Of a stretch of 39,336 nucleotides of DNA, positions 32,260 through 39,336 are shown one piece after another. The translations under genes and the position numbers were made by a program. This DNA is from Planctomycetaceae bacterium (GTDB lineage: Bacteria; Planctomycetota; Planctomycetia; Pirellulales; Pirellulaceae): contig DUDC01000354.1 in assembly GCA_012959465.1 (NCBI GenBank), forward strand, positions 1 through 39,336. The letters run 5' to 3'. Each line of letters starts with the position of its first letter. Within the stretch, counting starts at the first letter, position 1. Below the pieces are notes generated by a model, which was not told the DNA's origin, made no database searches, and saw only the letters and a program-made list of their open reading frames with translations.

Positions 32260-34926
32260 CTACTCACGGTCCCAAACCGCTGGCAAGTTCTTCGACGCCG
32301 CTCCATATGTCTGTGAGACGACAAATCCGCTCGCCTGTGACATGTAGAAGATGCGGCCGTTGGACACCACGGCTCCAAGGCATTCGCGCGAGTCGATGGC
32401 GGGTCCCGTAGAAACCAGCTTGCCGTTGGAGGATAGGTCGATCATGTCCATATTTGCACCAAGCACGTAGGGCTCCGAGAGAGTGAACCGGCAGCACGCG
32501 TAATTGTGTCCGATGCTGCTGACCACCTTGCCCGTTTTCTTATCAAAGACGTTGCCCTTGCCCCTCAATGCGTTGGAGAAAATGAACTTCTCACCGACGG
32601 TTACCACATTCAGCGCGGAAGTCACCGGATCTGATTTCCAGACCAGTGAACCATCTGCGGCGTTCAAGCACCAAACAAACCGGTCATCGGTGCCCTCCTT
32701 TGCACGGTTGAACCCACCGATGTAAATTTTTTGATCCCGAGCGCTGAGCGTACACTTCGACGTCACGTAGTAGTCGGTGGTCAGCCACTTGACGTCACCT
32801 GTCGCCGGATCGATGCAAGCTGTCAGACCGTTGTTCTTTGCCGGTAAACCACGCCGCTCGCGTTGGGCCGATGCGTATCCGAAAAACACCGAATAAAAAA
32901 GTTTGCCATTGAGCAAACAGATACCACAATCGTTTCCTCCACGTCCATAGTCGGAAAAGTCCTTTTCCCAGATGATTTCTCCGGTTTCCAAATCCCAGGC
33001 CCAGACTCGTGGGCGATGGTCTTTGGGGTAGTAGGGATTGTCATTTGAGTAGATCCAGCTCATCACTTCGCTATCGCCGCGTTGAACCGGTGAGCCGCGG
33101 AAAATGAACGGTTTTTCGGTACCCTGTGCAGCGTACTTGCCGGAACCGGAGGCGTAGATCACCACATTGTCGTGGACGACTGGTGGAAACTGTCGACTCC
33201 AACTTGGAGACCCCGTGAAGGGAACGTCCCACAACAGTTCGCCAGACGCCGCGTCCAAGCAACGCATCCGCGACCGTTTGATTCCCGCTTGGGGCACGAT
33301 CAGTTTTCCGTCGTAGTACAGAGGCGAAGTGAACGACAGATAGACGTCTGGCCAGTAACGTCGCCACAATAACCGACCCGTGTCTTGTTCGACCGCAATG
33401 ATTTGCCCTTCGGCCGTGTGCATGTAGAGTCGTCCGCCACCGCAAACTGGCAGATGTTTGACAGTCCCTTCTAGTCGCCGCGCCCATCGCATACGCAACG
33501 GAGGCGCCAGACCCTGGTCATTGGCATTTGTGCCACTGAAGTCACCATAATTCGTATACCAGTCGAATTTACTGTCGGCCCAGGGTCCCGTGATCGGACT
33601 GCGAACTTTCCATACTTCTAGATCCTTCAGAGGCAGCGGCGCTTTTCCTCCGGGACCGAGAACGTACAGATAACCGTCTTCGCACGGGACATAGAGACGT
33701 CCGTCGGCGACGGCAACTGGAGCAGTGATCGGGGCACCAAAGGCGGTTGCAAATGAGACCGTTTCGCCTCCATTCAACGGCACGATGTACAGCTTGCCAT
33801 CCAAACCTCCGTAAACGGCGTGATCACGAGTCAAGACCGGCGGGCAAACAGAACCAGCATCGCAAAGTACTTCAGGGTTTTCCTGACCGCTCGAGTGGCG
33901 GCAAAGACCACGGCCTTGTTCCGGGCGAACTCGGTATACATCTCCGTCGCGTACACTGACCGAAGTGAAACTCAACAGACCACGCTGATCGATCGAAGTT
34001 TCCGTCCCAGGGACGAAACTTGTCTCGATCTCGTCGCCGTCAATTCGCAACACCTCGACGCGACCAGCGTTGTCGCGGCGGTGCCATTGCACGTAGACGT
34101 TTCCGGCTGCGTCGGCACTCTGGCCAAACGTGGCAGGGAATTCCCTTCCGACATAATCAGGAATCACGCCAATCGCGCGCAGCTTGGGGCTATCTCCTGC
34201 ATCGGATAGGAACACCGTCCGGCCACCGGCCGGCATGACCACTGTATCGCCCAGCAGGCAGATGTCCCGCGAACAAACAAAGTGGTCCCGCCAGGTCACA
34301 CGATCTCCACGAAATGCAAGCCAATCTTCACCGCTCCATCGGTTGCCGTCAAAACCGACAACTTCTTTGACGAAGTCCCAGACCCAGACGACACTGCCAT
34401 TCGGCTCAACTGCGTAAACGCGAGCTCCAAGTGTGGCAAAGTAGACACGGTTTTTGCCTACGACCGGCGCGGCAAACAGAGGTTCGCGGCAGTCGATTTC
34501 TTTGACGACCGAACCCGAATCACAATCCAAGACGTAGTAGTAACCGGCCATCGTCGCGACATGCACGTATTTGCCGACAAGGGCGGGAGCCGCAACGTTG
34601 TTACAGTTCCCACGACCGCCACGAGTCGAAAATTTCCAGACCACGTCGAGAGTCTGCGTGTCGATTGCGTGGACGACGCCGGCTCCATCGACGGCGATTA
34701 CTTTTCCATTTCCGATCACCGGAGCAGCTAGCACAGCGTCGGTCAAAGGCACTGCGGCGACCAGCCCAATCGGAGTGCTCAATGATACCTGAGGCACATT
34801 ACCTGAACGCAACGCGTCTCCCTGCAGTTGCGGCCAATCGGCGCCGACGGTTGAACAGCATGCACTCCACGACAGAGCGGCAAGGAGAAGGGTTTGGACA
34901 GTGATGAAGTCGGTTCTTTTTGCCAT
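32260..34926 (-). CDS. Large secreted PQQ-type beta-propeller protein
   Basis: 888 residues with a signal peptide (LLLAALSWSACCSTVGA) and then repeated PQQ/BamB-like blades with the docking pattern A/V-D-x-x-T-G-x-x-x-W. Examples are GDALRSGNV with HAIDTQTLDVVWKFST, LYMHTAEGQIIAVEQDTGRL with LWRR, RCLDAASGELLWDVPF, VWAWDLETGEIIWEKDF, CIDPATGDVKWLTTDY and CLNAADGSLVWKSD. Enough blades are present for two propellers. No PQQ-enzyme catalytic cluster was recognised, so it is likely a binding or scaffold protein or a diverged dehydrogenase. It converges on the DUF1501 gene (34-bp gap) and diverges from the esterase gene. Confidence 0.88.
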   Translation of the reverse strand: MAKRTDFITVQTLLLAALSWSACCSTVGADWPQLQGDALRSGNVPQVSLSTPIGLVAAVPLTDAVLAAPVIGNGKVIAVDGAGVVHAIDTQTLDVVWKFSTRGGRGNCNNVAAPALVGKYVHVATMAGYYYVLDCDSGSVVKEIDCREPLFAAPVVGKNRVYFATLGARVYAVEPNGSVVWVWDFVKEVVGFDGNRWSGEDWLAFRGDRVTWRDHFVCSRDICLLGDTVVMPAGGRTVFLSDAGDSPKLRAIGVIPDYVGREFPATFGQSADAAGNVYVQWHRRDNAGRVEVLRIDGDEIETSFVPGTETSIDQRGLLSFTSVSVRDGDVYRVRPEQGRGLCRHSSGQENPEVLCDAGSVCPPVLTRDHAVYGGLDGKLYIVPLNGGETVSFATAFGAPITAPVAVADGRLYVPCEDGYLYVLGPGGKAPLPLKDLEVWKVRSPITGPWADSKFDWYTNYGDFSGTNANDQGLAPPLRMRWARRLEGTVKHLPVCGGGRLYMHTAEGQIIAVEQDTGRLLWRRYWPDVYLSFTSPLYYDGKLIVPQAGIKRSRMRCLDAASGELLWDVPFTGSPSWSRQFPPVVHDNVVIYASGSGKYAAQGTEKPFIFRGSPVQRGDSEVMSWIYSNDNPYYPKDHRPRVWAWDLETGEIIWEKDFSDYGRGGNDCGICLLNGKLFYSVFFGYASAQRERRGLPAKNNGLTACIDPATGDVKWLTTDYYVTSKCTLSARDQKIYIGGFNRAKEGTDDRFVWCLNAADGSLVWKSDPVTSALNVVTVGEKFIFSNALRGKGNVFDKKTGKVVSSIGHNYACCRFTLSEPYVLGANMDMIDLSSNGKLVSTGPAIDSRECLGAVVSNGRIFYMSQASGFVVSQTYGAASKNLPAVWDRE

Positions 34927-35092
34927 CGGTTACACACCCTTCGCAGGCCAGCTGTGGCAGATAGGTCGGTTCGTGGCAATATTGTAACCCGTATACTCGG
35001 CGCGAAGCCAGCATGTGAACGAGATGGCGAAAGAAAGGCCAGCAGCCGGTAGTCACAGACCTCAAACCCTCCGGCACAGGGCCGGTGGGGAT

Positions 35093-35108
35093 TGTGAGTG
35101 TGTTCACA
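35093..35108. promoter_or_regulatory. CRP/FNR-like operator (TGTGA-N6-TCACA)
   Basis: TGTGA (35093-35097), spacer GTGTGT, TCACA (35104-35108): the exact half-sites and spacing of the CRP consensus. It lies in the divergent interval between the PQQ gene and the esterase gene, 103 bp upstream of the esterase ATG and 167 bp upstream of the PQQ ATG. A match to ten fixed bases is expected about 0.04 times by chance in this window, but it was found by looking. No promoter boxes at fitting distance were seen. Confidence 0.35.
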
Positions 35109-35210
35109 GCCGTGCATTGCGACAGTTTTGAGTTTAAGATGACGATTCGAATTCGGGTGAGTCCGACGTTGTGCTGTTTGTAAGTTACCTCCGTGTTCCG
35201 GGAAGATTCG

Positions 35211-37199
35211 ATGAAACAGTCCGTACTGATTCTACTTTTCGCAAACTGTTTTCTAGGCGATGCAGCGAATTCTGACGAGTTGACATGCCTGACGGAGAGC
35301 GAACGTGATGCTGCCGCGTTGTACGCGAACCTGCAGCAGGAAGCATTCGACGCGTTAGATCGCAGGGCCAAGGCGTATGAGCAACTAAAGACACCAGATC
35401 AGATCCGCGATTACCAAAAGAAAATGCGAGCGTTCTTCATCGAACAACTGGGCGGTCTTCCCGATCGAACTGCGTTGAATGCGCGGACGGTGAAGACGAT
35501 CAAGGCCGATGGCTACCGCATCGAAAACGTGATTTTCGAGAGTCAACCGAATCACCATATCACGGCGAATCTTTATTTACCTGACGGAGACGATCCAGTA
35601 CCCGGCGTTGTTGTTTCAAGCGGTCATAGCCGCACGGGCAAGACGGCCGATTACAACCAACGGTTTGGCATCATGATGGCCAAGCACGGAATGGCTGCCC
35701 TCTGTTTTGATCCAATAGGGCAGGGCGAGCGATCACAGATCCTCAACCCGAACGGCAAGCCGCAATTCAATAGCACAACGACCGAGCACTTCCTTGTCGG
35801 TGTGGGCTCGATCTTGATCGGTCGCAACACCGCCCGATATCGTGTCTGGGATGCAATGCGATCGATCGATTATTTGGCAAGTCGCCGAGAGATCGACAGC
35901 GATCGGATCGGATTCACGGGCTGTTCCGGTGGGGGAACGTTGACCAGTTACGTCATGGCCCTTGACGACCGAGTCACTTGCGCTGCACCGGCTTGTTACT
36001 TGACGACCTTCCGTCGGTTGATCGAGACGATTGGCCCGCAGGATGCCGAACAGAACATCTACGGCCAGCTGGCATTCGGACTCGATCAACCGGATTACGT
36101 GCTGATGCGTGCCCCTCGACCCACCCTGTACAGTGCGACGACAAGCGACTTTTTCGATATCCAAGGAACATGGGACAACTATCGTCAAGCAAAACGGATT
36201 TACGCTCGACTTGGATATCCAGAGCGCGTCGATCTAGTAGAGGTCGAAGGGAACCACGGTGTGCAGCCACGAAACCTGGCAGCGATCGGGCAATGGATGA
36301 AGCGCTGGTTATTGGAGAGTGACGATTCCATCCCTATTCCCCAGTTGATCACGCGCCCCGCTAGCGAACTGATCTGCACCGAGTCCGGGCAAGTATTGAA
36401 TTTCCCAAACGAGCGGTCTGTCTTTGACCTGAATGCCGAACATGAAGACCGTCTTCGGAAGCATCGAATTGAACGCTGGAAAGTGACTCCGGAGGACGAA
36501 TTGAGGAACGAGATTCGAAAGCTGCTTAGTGTTCGCCCGCAATCGGAAAGGAAACCACCAAAATTCAAAGACCTCGGACGGGTAAAACGGGACGAATACC
36601 ACATCGACAAACTAGTGCTAAAGACCGATTCTAACGGCACGTTGCCAGCACTGACCTACCATCCACCGTCTCCCGTCGACGAAGCTTATCTCTACCTGCA
36701 CGACGATGGAAAGCTGGGCGACTCAGAAATCGACGGGCCGATCGAACGACTGATGCAAGATGGGTTCGCGGTCGTCGGCGTGGACCTGCGGGGACAGGGT
36801 GAAACGTCCTCGGGACGTAAAGACCCGCTGTTATCGGATTGGAAAACGTACTATCTCGGCTACTTACTGGGCAAGCCACTAGTCGGCATGCGAGTGGAAG
36901 ACACACTGGCCGCGGCAGACTTCGTCGCCTACTACCAGAAGAAGAGAAACGATCCTCGCGAGGTTCACTTGGTCGGCGTCGGCCAGGCCGGCATCGTGGC
37001 CTTGCACGCCGCCGCATTGCATCCGGAATTATTTGCATCGGTCACGCTTCGCGACACACCTCGTGACTGGGCATCAATTGTCCGGCAGAAAATCCCGGCT
37101 GGACAGTTGGATAGTACCGTTCATTCCGCACTTGAATTGTACGACCTGCCCGATCTAGTAAGGCTGGCCGGCGAAGACAAGGTGCGATTCGAAGACTAG
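35211..37199 (+). CDS. Secreted two-domain alpha/beta hydrolase (acetyl-xylan-esterase-like)
   Basis: 662 residues from the ATG at 35211 (GGGAAG 6 nt upstream; a GTG at 35193 is less likely). Signal peptide MKQSVLILLFANCFLGDAA. The first hydrolase domain (about 70-390) has VVVSSGHSRTGK, FDPIGQGERSQ, the nucleophile elbow GFTGCSGGGTL (Ser239) and EGNHGVQPR with the catalytic His; these are features of the AXE1/abhydrolase_7 group. A second, related domain (about 475-640) has LYLHDDGKLGDSE and VDLRGQGETSSG, but its elbow reads GVGQAG, with Gln in place of Ser, and so is probably inactive. Likely substrates are acetylated polysaccharides, by family resemblance only. A CRP-like site lies upstream. 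Confidence 0.85.
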   Translation: MKQSVLILLFANCFLGDAANSDELTCLTESERDAAALYANLQQEAFDALDRRAKAYEQLKTPDQIRDYQKKMRAFFIEQLGGLPDRTALNARTVKTIKADGYRIENVIFESQPNHHITANLYLPDGDDPVPGVVVSSGHSRTGKTADYNQRFGIMMAKHGMAALCFDPIGQGERSQILNPNGKPQFNSTTTEHFLVGVGSILIGRNTARYRVWDAMRSIDYLASRREIDSDRIGFTGCSGGGTLTSYVMALDDRVTCAAPACYLTTFRRLIETIGPQDAEQNIYGQLAFGLDQPDYVLMRAPRPTLYSATTSDFFDIQGTWDNYRQAKRIYARLGYPERVDLVEVEGNHGVQPRNLAAIGQWMKRWLLESDDSIPIPQLITRPASELICTESGQVLNFPNERSVFDLNAEHEDRLRKHRIERWKVTPEDELRNEIRKLLSVRPQSERKPPKFKDLGRVKRDEYHIDKLVLKTDSNGTLPALTYHPPSPVDEAYLYLHDDGKLGDSEIDGPIERLMQDGFAVVGVDLRGQGETSSGRKDPLLSDWKTYYLGYLLGKPLVGMRVEDTLAAADFVAYYQKKRNDPREVHLVGVGQAGIVALHAAALHPELFASVTLRDTPRDWASIVRQKIPAGQLDSTVHSALELYDLPDLVRLAGEDKVRFED

Positions 37200-37333
37200 T
37201 GTCACGTGACGAAGTAAGCCGAAGCTTTAGCGAGGGATGAGGCAAATTACAGCCTTGCTAACGCTTCACCTTTCGAACTCGGCGTACCTAGGTACGATTC
37301 GCACACTAATGTGATCATCCAACCGGCAGGGCC

Positions 37334-38650
37334 ATGAAACAACTCTTCACAATGACGGCTATCAGCTGTGCTCTGACAATCTCTCTGGCAAACGCCGATG
37401 CCAAAATCGCCGACGACCGGCCCAACATTGTCCTGATCATGGCGGACGACGTCGGTTGCGATGCCATTGGCTGCTACGGTGGGGAGTCGTACCCGACGCC
37501 CCACATCGACCGACTCGCTGCCGACGGCATGCGTTTCAAACATTGCTATAGTATGCCCTCGTGCCACCCGACGCGTATCTGTCTGCTGACTGGACGTTAT
37601 CCTCGCCGACTCAAGAACCCCAAGTGGGGTTCTTTTCCGCGAGCCGAAGAATCAGCAACCATCGGCCGCATCGTTCAGAATGCCGGCTACGCCACTGCCG
37701 TCGTCGGTAAATGGCAACTGTCGCTGCTGAGCCACGACTTGCAGCAACCGCACCGCCTGGGGTTCGAACACTACTCGCTATTCGGCTGGCATGAAGGTCC
37801 TCGTTATCATCAGCCTCTGATTTTCCAGGACAGCAGGAAACGTACCGACGTCGCCGAGGCGTACGGCCCGGACGTCTACTGCGACGTTCTCATCAACTTC
37901 ATTAAACGCAACAAAGACCGTCGCTTCTTCGCTTATTTTCCAATGGCTCTTTGCCATGATGTAACCGACGATTTAGAACGACCCGTTCCCTACGGGCCAC
38001 ACGGCCGCTACGAATCGTTCGCCGAAATGGCCGCCGAAATGGATCGAGTCGTCGGTCGACTGGTCACCGCGATCGATCGTCTAGGACTAGGCGAGAACAC
38101 GCTGATTCTCTTTACCGGTGACAACGGTACGGCCGGCCGATCGATCATTCGGTTTGAGAACGGGAAGTACCTCCGTGACCCCGTCTATTCGGTTCACAAT
38201 GGTCGGCGAGTTCAAGGCGGCAAGACGAAACTTACCAACGGCGGTACCAACGTGCCGCTGATCGCCGCCTGGAAAGGCAAAATTCATGGCGGCCAAGTCG
38301 TCGATGACCTTGTCGATTTCAGTGATTTCCTGCCGACATTGACCGATCTGAGTGGCGGTAAGCGACCGGCGGATGTGACCCTTGACGGACTGAGCTTCGC
38401 TCCACGCCTGAGAGGTGAGCAAGCCGAACGCCGACGCTGGGCGTATGCCGAAGCCGGTGGGAAGTACTGGGTTCGTACCCGGGACTACAAACTGTACGAC
38501 GATGGTAGGTTCTTCGATATGAACAGCGACCCATTTGAAAAAAAGCCGCTCGATGCGTCACTCTTCACAGTGGCGGTCAAGAAAACGCATGATCGGCTTT
38601 CTCGGGCACTAAAGAGTGTGTCATCGTTTGAACCCGTATTTCCCAGATGA
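37334..38650 (+). CDS. Secreted Cys-type sulfatase
   Basis: 438 residues with a signal peptide (residues 1-20) and a sulfatase domain starting RPNIVLIMADDVGCDAIGCYGG (metal-binding Asp38 and Asp39). The active-site motif C-x-P-x-R is seen as SCHPTRICLLTGRYP, with Cys77 as the residue to be converted to formylglycine. FTGDNGTAG and NGGTNVPLIAAW complete the metal and substrate sites. The block usually written GKWHLG reads GKWQLS here, so a conserved His is Gln. Planctomycetes carry many such enzymes for sulfated polysaccharides; the substrate is unknown. A formylglycine-generating enzyme relic lies at the other end of the window, but modification enzymes act in trans. Confidence 0.92.
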   Translation: MKQLFTMTAISCALTISLANADAKIADDRPNIVLIMADDVGCDAIGCYGGESYPTPHIDRLAADGMRFKHCYSMPSCHPTRICLLTGRYPRRLKNPKWGSFPRAEESATIGRIVQNAGYATAVVGKWQLSLLSHDLQQPHRLGFEHYSLFGWHEGPRYHQPLIFQDSRKRTDVAEAYGPDVYCDVLINFIKRNKDRRFFAYFPMALCHDVTDDLERPVPYGPHGRYESFAEMAAEMDRVVGRLVTAIDRLGLGENTLILFTGDNGTAGRSIIRFENGKYLRDPVYSVHNGRRVQGGKTKLTNGGTNVPLIAAWKGKIHGGQVVDDLVDFSDFLPTLTDLSGGKRPADVTLDGLSFAPRLRGEQAERRRWAYAEAGGKYWVRTRDYKLYDDGRFFDMNSDPFEKKPLDASLFTVAVKKTHDRLSRALKSVSSFEPVFPR

Positions 38651-38679
38651 CCTCCTTCGCTTTGGCATGCGATTTGCGC

Positions 38680-39336
38680 ATTACCCCTGAAAAACAAGGG
38701 TCTTCTGCCAAAACATGTCAAGCGAAGAGGGGAACCCAATGGGTGACTGCCAAAACGAGGATTTGCGGGTCGGTTTTGACCGCCGCTTGAAGCTGAAATT
38801 TCTGGGCAGCCAGATCACGACCGACGCCGGGTTGTTGGCGTATCGCGAACTCGATGAGACGCTCGGGCTAACGGAAATGGCTTTCGATTCGTTGCAGGAC
38901 AGCCGCCTGGGGAGCAACAAACAGCACGGCCTGTCGCCGCTATTGCGTCAGTCGATCTATAGCCGACTGGCAGGTTATGAAGATGTCAACGATGCCCAGC
39001 GTTTGTGCGTCGATCCCGCGATGCGTCACGTCGTGGGAGGCAGAGCCAGCCAGCCGGAGAAGCAAGCCGCTTCAACCAGCGAAGTGGGCCGGTTTGAAAC
39101 GGAGACGCTCAGCACCAAACGCAATCTGACGGCGCTGATAAATCTCTCCGGCCAGTGGATCGACCAAGTGCACCAACGAAGGCCGCTGAAACAACTGATC
39201 CTCGACATGGACAGTTCCGTAAGCGAGACCTACGGAAAGCAAGAGGGCACAGCCTACAACGGACACTTCGAGTGCCTCTGCTACCATCCGCTGTTTTTGT
39301 TCAACCAGTTCGGGGACTTGGAGCGGGCCATGCTAC
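38680..39336 (+). mobile_element. Insertion sequence of the IS1380 type, left part
   Basis: The transposase gene runs off the window edge. The left end must lie between the sulfatase stop (38650) and 38739. ACCCCTGAAAAACAAGGG at 38683-38700 is a candidate terminal sequence, but the right end is not in view, so the inverted repeat and target duplication cannot be checked. Confidence 0.5.
38739..39336 (+). CDS. IS1380 family transposase, N-terminal part
   Basis: 199 codons are visible, then the sequence ends. The opening RRLKLKFLGSQITTDAGLLA, the block YRELDETLGLTEMAFDSLQD, HGLSPLLRQSIYSRLAGYED and VNDAQRLCVDPAMRHVVGG are typical of IS1380 transposases. LILDMDSSVSETYGKQEG carries the first catalytic Asp of the DDE core, and the following GHFECLCYHPLFLFNQFGDL is also characteristic. 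AGAGGGG lies 6 nt before the ATG at 38739; an in-frame ATG at 38715 has no such site. No stop or frameshift is seen, so the visible part looks intact. Confidence 0.9.
   Translation, partial: MGDCQNEDLRVGFDRRLKLKFLGSQITTDAGLLAYRELDETLGLTEMAFDSLQDSRLGSNKQHGLSPLLRQSIYSRLAGYEDVNDAQRLCVDPAMRHVVGGRASQPEKQAASTSEVGRFETETLSTKRNLTALINLSGQWIDQVHQRRPLKQLILDMDSSVSETYGKQEGTAYNGHFECLCYHPLFLFNQFGDLERAML

Overview
The window looks like chromosomal DNA of a planctomycete, most likely a Pirellulaceae/Rhodopirellula-type bacterium. The evidence is gene content: two modules pairing a planctomycete cytochrome c (PSCyt1/DUF1549/DUF1553) protein with a Tat-exported DUF1501 protein, a DUF1598 protein, an SGNH-DUF1080 fusion, a large PQQ-type beta-propeller, a Cys-type sulfatase, many secreted hydrolases, moderately high GC and loosely packed, mostly monocistronic genes. 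No rRNA, tRNA or CRISPR array was seen.

Layout. 1-197: relic of a formylglycine-generating-enzyme-like gene with an in-frame stop. 315-1718: secreted SGNH hydrolase/DUF1080. 1733-5208 (minus): fatty acid desaturase, threonine aldolase-type PLP enzyme, GNAT acetyltransferase. 5576-6226: DUF922 putative metalloprotease. 6434-6817 (minus): hypothetical acidic protein. 6852-8108: kynureninase. 8148-8930 (minus): SGNH lipoprotein. 8934-10695 (minus): secreted beta-propeller-like gene split by a frameshift in a run of seven G. 10970-11626: deiodinase-family gene read through an in-frame TGA. 11668-12118: ankyrin fragment abutting a VOC fragment. 12175-13929 (minus): secreted alpha/beta hydrolase. 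14146-17522: polytopic membrane protein of unknown function, then a membrane-anchored FMN glutamate-synthase-like protein. 17778-22771 (minus): DUF1598 protein, cyanophycinase/GATase fusion, TauD-type dioxygenase. 23052-32225: small hypothetical, then the two cytochrome/DUF1501 modules separated by a convergent DUF4956 membrane protein. 32260-34926 (minus): PQQ propeller. 35211-37199: double-domain esterase. 37334-38650: sulfatase. 38739-end: truncated IS1380-type transposase.

The most striking object is the gene at 10970-11626. What looks like two short ORFs is one thioredoxin-fold protein of the iodothyronine deiodinase family. The TGA at 11222-11224 falls exactly where animal deiodinases carry selenocysteine, and a six-base-pair hairpin with a GGT loop lies 21 nt after it, fitting the general bacterial SECIS layout. 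I read it as a bacterial selenoprotein that ordinary gene callers would split.

Functionally the region is a mix of degradative and surface enzymes (sulfatase, esterases, SGNH hydrolases, PSCyt1/DUF1501 modules) and general metabolism (kynureninase, desaturase, PLP enzyme, dioxygenase). A small family of CTAGCG-centred inverted repeats is scattered between genes and overlaps two stop codons. Several gene relics lie in the first 12 kb.
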